Shown here: positions 51,929 through 59,568 of the stretch, piece by piece | Layout: each line of letters starts with the position of its first letter | Position numbering within the stretch: position 1 is the stretch's first letter | Notes under the pieces: model-generated | Databases searched by the model: none | What the model was told of the DNA's origin: nothing | Seen by the model: only the letters and a program-made list of their open reading frames with translations | Origin: an uncultured Clostridia bacterium | GTDB lineage: Bacteria > Bacillota > Clostridia > UBA1381 > UBA9506 | Assembly: GCA_934438075.1 (NCBI GenBank) | Contig: CAKSBF010000004.1 | Span: 108,918-172,917, forward strand | Length of the DNA: 64,000 nt | Direction of reading: 5' to 3' | Translations under genes and position numbers: made by a program

Positions 51929-52999
51929 TTACTTTCCTGTATAGGTAGCGTAGGGGATATTTACTCTCCAGTTACCTACGAGATCGTCCTGATTCAATCC
52001 ATCCAGTGCATTCTTACCGCCAAAGAAGTTTTGCGCGATTGCTGTAATAGTAGTTGCCATGCCATCGGCATCCTGCTTGATGGTACCAACCATATTACCG
52101 TTTGCAATGGCCTCCTTTGCGGCATCTGTCGCATCAACACCAAATACGGGGATTTTTTTGTCACCGCCGTTGTTATATCCTGCTGCCTGCAGGCCGGAGA
52201 TGGCGCCGAGCGCCATTTCATCGTTATTTGCGATAACAAGCTCTACCATGTTTTTATTTGCTTCGCTGTACTGCGCAAGAATGGTTCCCATATAATCGGT
52301 AGCTGCTGCGGATGACCACTGACCGTTTTGGTCAACCAAATATTTGTTGCTGTTTGACGCATCATAGAATACAAGTTCCGGTTTGCCGGCCGCTGTAAGA
52401 ATTTTGTTTGCGTCTTCAACGCCAAACTGCGTACGGGCAATTGCTTCCATGTTACCTTCCTGACCTTTAAACATCACGTAACTAATTTTGCCGTCGCCGT
52501 TGAGATCAACTTTGTCATAGTTGTCAAGCAGATATTGACCAATCATTTCGCCTTGCATGTGGCCTGCCATTTCATAGTCCGTTCCGACAAACACACATTT
52601 GTCATAACTGCTTACGACAGATTCTTCCACCGAACGGTTAAAGAAAATTACCGGAATATCATTGTCTTTTGCAAGGTTAATAATATTTTGTGCCGCATCG
52701 TTTGAGCCGGTATCAACAACGTTTACGACTAAAAGTTTTGAACCCTTTGCAATTGCCGTTGTAACTTGTTCCGTTTGGGTCGTCTGGTTTCCGTTTGCGT
52801 CGTAATTCTGGTACTTAAGACCTGCATTGGTCAGCAGCTTGTCCATTGCGGAACGAACACTCGAAATGTAAGTGTCGCTGTACGTATAATAGAATACAGA
52901 TACTTCACCGTTTCCGCCTCCCTGTGTGCCGCCTCCGCCGCACGCTGTGAGACCGATTGCAAGAGTTAATACCATAATAATTGATAATAATTTTTTCAT
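51929..52999 (-). CDS. mglB: MglB-like galactose-binding lipoprotein
   Basis: 356 residues. Lipobox LTAC near residue 19, glycine-rich linker, then a PBP type 1 fold: NAAQNIINLAKDNDIPVIFFNRSVEE, FVGTDYEMAGHMQGEMIGQYLL, DLNGDGKISYVMFKGQEGN (the calcium-binding loop of MglB) and ELVIANNDEMALGAISGLQAAG. First gene of the operon with AAGGAGGA before the start. Binds galactose, glucose or methyl-galactoside. Confidence 0.93.
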   Translation of the reverse strand: MKKLLSIIMVLTLAIGLTACGGGGTQGGGNGEVSVFYYTYSDTYISSVRSAMDKLLTNAGLKYQNYDANGNQTTQTEQVTTAIAKGSKLLVVNVVDTGSNDAAQNIINLAKDNDIPVIFFNRSVEESVVSSYDKCVFVGTDYEMAGHMQGEMIGQYLLDNYDKVDLNGDGKISYVMFKGQEGNMEAIARTQFGVEDANKILTAAGKPELVFYDASNSNKYLVDQNGQWSSAAATDYMGTILAQYSEANKNMVELVIANNDEMALGAISGLQAAGYNNGGDKKIPVFGVDATDAAKEAIANGNMVGTIKQDADGMATTITAIAQNFFGGKNALDGLNQDDLVGNWRVNIPYATYTGK

Positions 53000-53189
53000 T
53001 TTTTTATCCTCCTTAATCGTTTTATGTTTTAACTGTTGACATTATTATATTTGTTCTTTAGTGTAATTGAAATAGATTTTATTATCAAAAATGTATAAAA
53101 ATTTATTGTATTAATACTATTTTTTGTAGATTTATTAAACTATATCGGTTATTTTGAGGGTAATAAATGATTTTATTGCAGGAATTTAT

Positions 53190-53218
53190 TTGACATTGAG
53201 CGGTTGATATATTAATAT
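53190..53218 (+). promoter_or_regulatory. Promoter of the CrtO-like gene
   Basis: TTGACA (53190-53195) and TAATAT (53213-53218), 17-nt gap, 30 nt before the start codon. Confidence 0.65.
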
Positions 53219-53248
53219 ATATTACGTAATGAAGAGGGAGGGTTGTGT

Positions 53249-53791
53249 GTGAAGAGACTGATTGCAACGGGAACCATTGTTTCATTTATTCTGGGAATAG
53301 TTTGTGCGCTATTGTATCAAAACTCAGACAGAGGAATTTATTTTTCCCTCTCGGTAACATTTTTTACAAGCTTTTATCATTTTATTATGAGGGTCGTTGT
53401 TGCATATCTGGTTGTGCGGTGCCGAAAGCACAAAGATAAGTCAGATCTCGTACCTTTTAAGCTTAGCAGAACGGAACACAATTTATACAAAATCATTAGA
53501 TTGAAAAAATGGAAAAAATATGTGCCTACTTATGATAAAACATTGTTTTCGATAAAAGATCATTTAGGCTTAGAATTAATACATAACATGACTGATGCGG
53601 AGATAGGACATTTAATTATTGTTTTTTTAAGTTTTGCTCCAATGCTTTTATCCAAAACATTGGACGGATTTGTGCCGTTTTTAGTGACATCTGTGCTTGC
53701 TGCGGCATTTGATGCGCAGTTTGTGATGGTGCAAAGGTTTAATAAAGCACGAGTATGGCAAATTTTTGCCGATAAGAAAGAAAAATATTGA
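53249..53791 (+). CDS. CrtO-family (glycosyl-4,4'-diaponeurosporenoate acyltransferase-like) membrane protein
   Basis: 180 residues from the GTG at 53249 (GGGAGGG six nt before). Three or four membrane segments; RLKKWKKYVPTYDKTLF and the C-terminal DAQFVMVQRFNKARVW fit the small CrtO-like family common in Firmicutes. The name comes from staphyloxanthin biosynthesis, but most clostridial members have no carotenoid genes and no known function. It is the only plus-strand gene of the element and lies at the border opposite the recombinase. Confidence 0.55.
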   Translation: MKRLIATGTIVSFILGIVCALLYQNSDRGIYFSLSVTFFTSFYHFIMRVVVAYLVVRCRKHKDKSDLVPFKLSRTEHNLYKIIRLKKWKKYVPTYDKTLFSIKDHLGLELIHNMTDAEIGHLIIVFLSFAPMLLSKTLDGFVPFLVTSVLAAAFDAQFVMVQRFNKARVWQIFADKKEKY

Positions 53792-53829
53792 TTATATATA
53801 ATTTTGGGATATATTTTATAATATAGGCT

Positions 53830-55077
53830 TTATGCACTTATTAAGAACTTCCGTTTGCTGCATGTCATATGTATTGATGGTGCGGAAGCTTTTAATTTTA
53901 CGCCGAAGCGGCTGCCTTGACGGACGATTTCCGGTTCCTCAAGACGCAGTTCATCAATAGTAGGGGTTACGATTCCATAGCCCTTTTGTTGTACTTCGTG
54001 CAGAGCAAAAGAAATTTTGTCATATTCTTTTTTAATTCCGGACATTTCATTCAGCAGGGTAATCAGTTTATCATCACCGTCGATGTCAAACCCTGAGGTT
54101 TCCTTTACAACCTGATAAAATAAGTTTTCCGGTGTAGCAATGTCGATAACCGCGGTACCTTTTCCTAAATCAATGCCGGTAATTTCAGCACTTTTAATAA
54201 AATCATATTCACAGACGCGGGCTAAAATATTTTCAACATCGCATATACGGTAAACGTCATCAATAGAAGCGAGAATGGCATCATAAACACCTTTTTTCAA
54301 CCAGTGTTCGCTGTCTAAAGTATCAATCCATTTCGGAATGTTAATACCGATTTCTTTTACGGGAAACTGGAATAATACTTTTTCCATAATGGTGTTAATT
54401 TTCTTTTCGTCCAAATTAGCGCAATCCACAATCATAACGGGAACACCGTATTGAGCTTCCAGATAAGCCCGCAAATCTTCAGTTTCCTGTTTTTCCGGGT
54501 ATTTTGTGTTTAGGAGCACTACGAAAGGTTTATCAATTGCCTTTAATTCATTGATGACACGTGATTCCGCTTCCAAGTAATCCTCACGGGGAATTTCGGT
54601 GATGCTGCCATCGGTTGTTACAACCAATCCTATCGTGGAATGTTCACGAATAACCTTACTGGTGCCGATTTCAGCGGCCTCTCCGAATGGAATCGGATCT
54701 TTTGCCCAGGGTGTATTTACCATGCGCGGAGCATCATCTTCGATGTGTCCCAACGCACTTTCGACAATGTAGCCGACACAATCAATCATTCGTACTTTCA
54801 TTTTGGCGGCTTCATTACTGCCGAGCGAAATTTCAACTGCTTCGTTTGGAATAAACTTAGGTTCCGTTGTCATAATAGTTTTGCCGCCTGCACTTTGCGG
54901 CAGCTCATCCCTTGCACGCTCTTGTGAGTAGGTATTGTCAATGTTCGGAATGACAAGCAAATCCATAAATTTTTTAATAAATGTGGATTTTCCTGTCCGA
55001 ACAGGACCGACGACGCCAACGTAGATGTCGCCTTGTGTTCTTTCTGCAATATCCGAATATATATTGTATCCTTCCAA
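53830..55077 (-). CDS. spoIVA: SpoIVA, N-terminal part (5' segment of a split gene)
   Basis: 415 codons from the TTG at 55077 (AAGGAGG eight nt before). Walker A GPVRTGKST, LPQSAGGKTIMTTEPKF (sensor threonine region), DCVGY, HSTIGLVVTTDGSITEI: the ATPase that polymerises into the spore-coat base in the mother cell. SpoIVA text continues through EPEIVRQGSRFGVKLKASAPSIHM (residue 404), then 11 foreign codons end the frame inside the element. In the unexcised state the protein lacks the C-terminal 90 residues needed for SpoVM binding. The 5' part is free of frameshifts. Confidence 0.96.
   Translation of the reverse strand: MEGYNIYSDIAERTQGDIYVGVVGPVRTGKSTFIKKFMDLLVIPNIDNTYSQERARDELPQSAGGKTIMTTEPKFIPNEAVEISLGSNEAAKMKVRMIDCVGYIVESALGHIEDDAPRMVNTPWAKDPIPFGEAAEIGTSKVIREHSTIGLVVTTDGSITEIPREDYLEAESRVINELKAIDKPFVVLLNTKYPEKQETEDLRAYLEAQYGVPVMIVDCANLDEKKINTIMEKVLFQFPVKEIGINIPKWIDTLDSEHWLKKGVYDAILASIDDVYRICDVENILARVCEYDFIKSAEITGIDLGKGTAVIDIATPENLFYQVVKETSGFDIDGDDKLITLLNEMSGIKKEYDKISFALHEVQQKGYGIVTPTIDELRLEEPEIVRQGSRFGVKLKASAPSIHMTCSKRKFLISA
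53865..53878 (-). repeat. Attachment core, copy within the spoIVA 5' part
   Basis: Coding-strand ATCAATACATATGA, identical to 42089-42102. Upstream flank TCCGCAC is the other attB arm; downstream (element side) GC..CAAAC is the other attP arm. Confidence 0.9.
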
Positions 55078-55336
55078 TGCAAGTGCCTCCTTTTATTAGT
55101 TTCAGCATTTTCAATATATGTATATTTAGTGCTTGTTTTTTTTATTCCAGTTTTCTGAATTATTTCAATAGTTAAGGGCTTTTTAAGAAAACTTAAGAAT
55201 TTTGTTTAGGAAAACTTAAGAAATGAGGGATATAATTAGGGTGAATGATAATTTTAGTAAAATTTATTTACGTGCTTACGCACAAACAAACTGCGCCTAT
55301 AAATTATCAATTATCATCTCAAAGGGAGTGACACAA

Positions 55337-56257
55337 ATGAAAAATCAAAAACAAACAGGGCTATTTCTTTTCATATTAACTCTTATTGCTGCCGCTGTGG
55401 TTATTATAACTTATGCTTCTGATTGCTTTGTTTTTGTAGCGGATGGTGATGGGTTTGCAGATTTTTCGCCTGCTGACTATCAAACAATAGAGCTTTCGCA
55501 TGATGATGTTTATCGTGGCGATCTGATTCTGATTCGTTCTGATATTCCTTGCAAAAACTTTGAGACAGAGGAAATGACAAGGCTTTATGATCTAAAAGAG
55601 CGGTCTTATCAGCTTGGCAATGCTGATATTAGGCTAAAACGTGAAGCGGCGGAAGCGTTAGATGTTATGCTTAAAGATTTTTGTAAAGCGGTCGGAAGTA
55701 ATGATATCAATGTTATCAGCGGTTTTCGCAGTGTGGAATTGCAGCAAAAATTATTTGAAGAGAAGACAGAACTATGCGGAGAAAAGGAAGCGCAGCGATG
55801 GGTTGCACGTCCGGGTTACAGTGAGCACCACAGCGGTTATGCAGTTGATTTCGGAATATATCGCAACGGTGCAAGCTCTAAGTTTAATGGGAAAGGGAAA
55901 TATCGTTGGCTGCAAGCGCATGCCCATGAATATGGTTTCGTTTTGCGCTATGCTACCGAAAAGGAAAAAACAACGGGAATCGCAGGGGAATCTTGGCATT
56001 TTCGTTACGTTGGTGTGCCGCATGCGTGCTATATGAAACAAAAACAAATGTGCCTGGAAGAATATGAAAGACATATTAAAGATTATTCTTACCGCAGCAA
56101 ACATATGCGTGTGACGGACGGCAGAGGAAAACAATATGAAGTTTATTATGTGAAGGCTGAGCAGAATATTACAGAGGTACCGGTGCCGCGTGATGCGGAT
56201 TATACCGTTTCAGGGAATAATGTGGACGGCTTTATTGTGACTGCCTGTTTGTCTTAA
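55337..56257 (+). CDS. VanY-type D-alanyl-D-alanine carboxypeptidase
   Basis: 306 residues from the ATG at 55337 (AAAGGGAGTG upstream). Membrane anchor (residues about 10-31) and a VanY domain with SGFRSVELQQKLF, ARPGYSEHHSGYAVDFG (zinc His and Asp) and ESWHFRYVG (catalytic Glu, His). Trims the terminal D-Ala of peptidoglycan stem peptides outside the membrane. A C-terminal beta-rich extension of about 60 residues follows. No vancomycin-resistance genes are adjacent, so a housekeeping or sporulation role is more likely. Confidence 0.88.
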   Translation: MKNQKQTGLFLFILTLIAAAVVIITYASDCFVFVADGDGFADFSPADYQTIELSHDDVYRGDLILIRSDIPCKNFETEEMTRLYDLKERSYQLGNADIRLKREAAEALDVMLKDFCKAVGSNDINVISGFRSVELQQKLFEEKTELCGEKEAQRWVARPGYSEHHSGYAVDFGIYRNGASSKFNGKGKYRWLQAHAHEYGFVLRYATEKEKTTGIAGESWHFRYVGVPHACYMKQKQMCLEEYERHIKDYSYRSKHMRVTDGRGKQYEVYYVKAEQNITEVPVPRDADYTVSGNNVDGFIVTACLS

Positions 56258-56259
56258 AC

Positions 56260-56299
56260 GCATATACCCGACGGGAATCGATATCCCGCGGGTATATGC
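56260..56299. terminator. Terminator between two convergent genes
   Basis: GCATATACCCG (56260-56270) pairs with CGGGTATATGC (56289-56299); CGGGA/TCCCG extends the stem past one bulged A. T-runs are a few bases away. Confidence 0.65.
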
Positions 56300-56333
56300 A
56301 TAGTGAAAATATTTTTTTATGGTGTTATTTTTC

Positions 56334-57323
56334 CTAAGAAACAATATTTTCAGTTATAGGGGCTTTTGCTGCAAAACTTTGGGCGTTGTCCAGCGTAGTG
56401 GTGCTGATTGCCTCAAGCGCCTCTGTGGTCAAAAAGCCCTGGTGAGAAGTGATAATTACATTTGGAAAAGAGAGAAGACGTGCTGTTACAGAAGATTCCA
56501 TAATATCTTCTTCGCGGTTTTCAAATACATTTGGATTTTCTTCTTCATATACATCCAGTCCTACGCCGGCAAATTTATGCAGGCGGATTCCTTTAATTAA
56601 GTCTTCTGTGCTGATAAGGGCGCCGCGGGATGTATTTACTAAAATCACCCCATTTTTCATCTTTTCAATAGCGTTCAAATTTATCATATGATAAGTATCT
56701 TCGGTGAGCGGGCAGTGTAGAGAAATTAAATCGCTTTGTGACAGCAACTCATTTAATGTTACATATTTTATAAACGGCAGGTTTGGATTGGGGTATTTGT
56801 CATAAGCAATAACGTCCATTCCCAAACCGTTACAAGCTTTTGCAAAAGCGGCTCCTATTTTTCCTGTTCCAATGACGCCGGCAGTTTTCCCATGTAAATT
56901 GATGCCGGTTAATCCCATTAAAGAAAAATTGTTTTCGCGTACCTTAATATATGCTTTATGAATTTTTCGATTTACGGCAAAAGCAAGCGCCAGTGCATGT
57001 TCTGCAATAGCCTCCGGTGAATAATTAGGGACACGCATTACTGTAATATGGCTTTCCTTTGCTGCGGCTATGTTTACATTGTTATAACCGGCGCATCGCA
57101 TTAATATCAGGCGTACACCATTTTGAGCTAACACATGAATAATCTCAGCGCTGACATCAGAGGCAACGAACAGACAGACTGCGTCATAACCGGACGATAA
57201 TGCAGCGGTTTTAGGTGTGATATCTGCTTTTAAATAATCAATGGATATCTCTGGGTAGGAGGGAAGCACCTTTTCAAAAGCTTCAGAGTCATATGGCTTT
57301 GTGTCATAGAAAAGTATTTTCAT
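56334..57323 (-). CDS. D-2-hydroxyacid dehydrogenase, D-lactate dehydrogenase-like
   Basis: 329 residues from the ATG at 57323. NAD-binding GTGKIGAAFAKACNGLGMDVIAYDKYPN, HCPLTEDTYHMIN, the catalytic Arg in VNTSRGALI, Glu in DVYEEENP and His in ITSHQGFLTTEA. Reduces pyruvate to D-lactate or acts on a related 2-ketoacid. Convergent with the VanY-type gene. Confidence 0.9.
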   Translation of the reverse strand: MKILFYDTKPYDSEAFEKVLPSYPEISIDYLKADITPKTAALSSGYDAVCLFVASDVSAEIIHVLAQNGVRLILMRCAGYNNVNIAAAKESHITVMRVPNYSPEAIAEHALALAFAVNRKIHKAYIKVRENNFSLMGLTGINLHGKTAGVIGTGKIGAAFAKACNGLGMDVIAYDKYPNPNLPFIKYVTLNELLSQSDLISLHCPLTEDTYHMINLNAIEKMKNGVILVNTSRGALISTEDLIKGIRLHKFAGVGLDVYEEENPNVFENREEDIMESSVTARLLSFPNVIITSHQGFLTTEALEAISTTTLDNAQSFAAKAPITENIVS

Positions 57324-57369
57324 TATTATCATTCCAATCTGAATTAATTTGTGATTTTATTAGTATTTC

Positions 57370-57398
57370 TTGCTTTTTTTCTTTTATTATACTATAAT
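57370..57398 (+). promoter_or_regulatory. Promoter of the Crp/Fnr gene
   Basis: TTGCTT (57370-57375) and TATAAT (57393-57398), 17-nt gap. Confidence 0.65.
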
Positions 57399-57442
57399 TA
57401 GTACAAGTAGTCGGTTGGATTTCCAACGTGGAGGGGAGTTTT

Positions 57443-58117
57443 TTGAAAAAATATGTTCCTTTGTTAAAAAATACCTCATTATTTTTTGATATGCAGGAAG
57501 ATGAAATTGTTCAGCTATTAAAGTGTATTTCCGCCGGCGTTGCCCAATATCAAAAAGGAGATTATTTAATTCGCAGCGGCGAAAATATCCGAAAAATAGG
57601 ATTATTGGTCAGCGGTGGTCTAACTGTTTTTCAAGAAGATTTTTGGGGAAACGGAAATTTGATTCATCAAATAAAACCGGGTCAGCTTTTTGCGGAGGCA
57701 TTTGCTGTGGTGGAAAATGCGGAAATGACGGTGTCAGTTGCGGCAGATGTTAACAGTGAAGTTTTGTGGCTTGCTGCCCGGCGCATCATGAATGCCTGCG
57801 ATAGCGCTTGCAGCGCGCACCTGAAACTGCTTCAAAATATACTTTCAGATTTTGCGGTAAAAAATTTGACGATGAATGAAAAAATTACACATATGAGCAA
57901 ACGGACAACAAGACAAAAGTTGTTGTCTTATCTTTCGGAGCAGGCGAGGAAGTGCTCGGCAACGGCATTTGACATTCCCTTTAATCGTCAGCAGCTTGCT
58001 GATTATTTGTCAGTGGAACGCAGTGCTATGTCGGCAGAACTTTCTAAATTGCAGTCAGAGGGGCTGATTATTTATAAAAAGAATCACTTTGTTTTACTTA
58101 ATGTAGACGAAAGCTAA
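57443..58117 (+). CDS. Crp/Fnr family transcriptional regulator
   Basis: 224 residues from the TTG at 57443 (GGAGGGGAG just upstream; GTG 57428 also in frame). Cyclic-nucleotide-binding fold (YQKGDYLIRSGENIRKIGLLVSGGLTVFQED) and a C-terminal winged helix (TTRQKLLSYLSEQARK, FNRQQLADYLSVERSAMSAELSKLQSEGLI). The cysteines do not form an Fnr-type cluster motif, and the cAMP-binding RS pair is not evident. Effector unknown. Diverges from the dehydrogenase gene. Confidence 0.88.
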   Translation: MKKYVPLLKNTSLFFDMQEDEIVQLLKCISAGVAQYQKGDYLIRSGENIRKIGLLVSGGLTVFQEDFWGNGNLIHQIKPGQLFAEAFAVVENAEMTVSVAADVNSEVLWLAARRIMNACDSACSAHLKLLQNILSDFAVKNLTMNEKITHMSKRTTRQKLLSYLSEQARKCSATAFDIPFNRQQLADYLSVERSAMSAELSKLQSEGLIIYKKNHFVLLNVDES

Positions 58118-58169
58118 ATAAATATTGAAGAATTTATTGTTTTTTAATAAAAGCAGATGATTTTTGCTG

Positions 58170-58197
58170 CGTGTGCCGGTTTACGGCACACGTTTTT
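58170..58197 (+). terminator. Intrinsic terminator after the Crp/Fnr gene
   Basis: CGTGTGCCG-GTTTA-CGGCACACG followed by TTTTT. Confidence 0.85.
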
Positions 58198-58217
58198 CGC
58201 CTTTTATACGGTGAATA

Positions 58218-58246
58218 TTGACACATTTTGCGATTTTTGCTATACT
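58218..58246 (+). promoter_or_regulatory. Promoter of azlCD
   Basis: TTGACA (58218-58223) and TATACT (58241-58246), 17-nt gap. Confidence 0.75.
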
Positions 58247-58316
58247 GTTTCGAGATTGAATAATCTTTTTACTAATCTTGACTTGGATGATAAGAGAAAT
58301 AAACGGGGTGTTACTG

Positions 58317-59054
58317 ATGTCGGAAAAGAAAAAATTGACATTTGCTGTTGGACTGCGTGACGGATTGCCGATTCTTTTGGGTTATCTGTCCATCTCGTTT
58401 GCTTTTGGTATGTCTACCGTTACAAAGGGCTTCCCTCTTTGGCTGCCTACTCTTGTCTCCGTCACCAGTTTTACCGGTACAGGGCAGTTTGTAGGGATAG
58501 ATTTAATTTACGCGCATGCAGCCATGACAGAACTGGCATTTACTTTGCTGATCATTAATCTTCGCTATTTATTAATGTCATTATCATTGTCTCAGCGTTT
58601 GGCGGCTAATGTGGGCTTGTTTCAGCGATTGGCGATTGCCTTCGGAAATACGGATGAGATTTTTGCTGTTGCTATGCAGCAGGATGGTGCGTTAAATTTT
58701 AGTTATTTGCTTGGATTGATAATCAGCTCATATTCCGGTTGGGTAGGTGGAACATTAATAGGATCTTGTGCAAGTAATATATTGCCCGCGGCATTGTGTT
58801 CGGCGATGGGAATTGCTGTTTACTCTATGTTTATAGCGATCATTGTGCCGCCGGCTCGTAAGTACAGGCCGGTCATGCGCATTGTTTTAATTGCAGCAGC
58901 ACTGAGTTGTGTTTTTTATTGGGTACCGCCATTTTGCCGCTTGTCAAACGGTTGGGCAATTATTATCTGCGGTGTAATTTCCTCTGCGTACGGTGCCTAC
59001 TATTTTCCGCTGAGAGAGGATAATCTGGAAGGGGGTACCATGAATGAGCACTAA
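58317..59054 (+). CDS. azlC: AzlC-like branched-chain amino acid exporter subunit
   Basis: 245 residues from the ATG at 58317. GLRDGLPILLGYLSISFAFGM, FTGTGQFVGIDLI and NLRYLLMSLSLSQRL are typical of AzlC; about six or seven membrane segments. With AzlD it exports branched-chain amino acids or analogues. The stop overlaps the azlD start. Confidence 0.92.
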   Translation: MSEKKKLTFAVGLRDGLPILLGYLSISFAFGMSTVTKGFPLWLPTLVSVTSFTGTGQFVGIDLIYAHAAMTELAFTLLIINLRYLLMSLSLSQRLAANVGLFQRLAIAFGNTDEIFAVAMQQDGALNFSYLLGLIISSYSGWVGGTLIGSCASNILPAALCSAMGIAVYSMFIAIIVPPARKYRPVMRIVLIAAALSCVFYWVPPFCRLSNGWAIIICGVISSAYGAYYFPLREDNLEGGTMNEH

Positions 59055-59361
59055 GGAATTACTTGTTGCCACATTGGTTATGGCTGTTGTCACCTTTTTG
59101 CCTCGCGTTTTGCCGCTGGCAGTGTTTCGCAGAAAAATTAAAAATCCGTTTGTACGTTCGTTTTTGCTGTATATGCCTTACGGAATATTGGCTGCAATGG
59201 TTTTCCCGGCTGTTTTTTATTCAACTTCGGCTTTGCTGTCTGCGGCGATAGGAGCGTTGGTTTCCTTTTTACTGGCGTGGAACAGGCGCGGACTGTTGAC
59301 GGTTGCCGTTGGCGGAACTCTTGCCGTCTTACTCACTGAGTGGGCGCTCGCGTTTTTCTAA
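59044..59361 (+). CDS. azlD: AzlD-like small subunit
   Basis: 105 residues, four membrane segments; VVTFLPRVLPLAVFRRKIKNPFVRSFLLYMPYGILAAMVFPAVF is the AzlD signature region. Overlaps azlC by 11 nt. Confidence 0.92.
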   Translation: MSTKELLVATLVMAVVTFLPRVLPLAVFRRKIKNPFVRSFLLYMPYGILAAMVFPAVFYSTSALLSAAIGALVSFLLAWNRRGLLTVAVGGTLAVLLTEWALAFF

Positions 59362-59383
59362 TAATGAAACGCGAGCTTTTTTT
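59346..59383 (+). terminator. Terminator of azlCD
   Basis: GCTCGCGTTT (59346-59355) with AAACGCGAGC (59367-59376), then seven T. The left arm lies within the last azlD codons. Confidence 0.85.
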
Positions 59384-59568
59384 GCTTTCCGATCAATTTA
59401 TTTTCAAAAAATTCAAAGAAAATTCAAAAAAACCCAAAAACTTGAGGTGGACTTTTTTGTCGGATTATGATACAATATATGATTAAAGAAATCATTTTAT
59501 TCTACGGACTTTTTGATATTTTTATCGCATAGATATATTACAGGGATAGCAGGAAAAGGTGTGATTGA

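Larger units (their letters stand above)
42089..53864 (-). mobile_element. 11,776-bp skin-like intervening element inside spoIVA
   Basis: Bounded by 14-bp direct repeats (42089-42102 and 53865-53878). It contains a large serine recombinase just inside one end, a 53-codon ORF, a three-gene sensor operon, an mgl-type ABC transport operon with a small membrane protein, and one plus-strand gene. No phage structural, replication or conjugation genes are seen. Recombination between the repeats would release a circle and restore spoIVA in frame (404 + 90 codons, 494 residues, close to the 492 of Bacillus subtilis). The layout parallels sigK-skin and spsM/SP-beta. Whether excision is sporulation-controlled is inference. 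Confidence 0.92.

Noticed and set aside
42246..53864. The element as a prophage or conjugative element
   Set aside because: No capsid, tail, replication, relaxase or type IV secretion genes; only a recombinase, a small ORF and metabolic cargo.
41817..55077. Split spoIVA as an assembly chimera or two unrelated fragments
   Set aside because: Exact 14-bp repeats, matching frames, distinct att dyads and an adjacent recombinase are not expected from misassembly.
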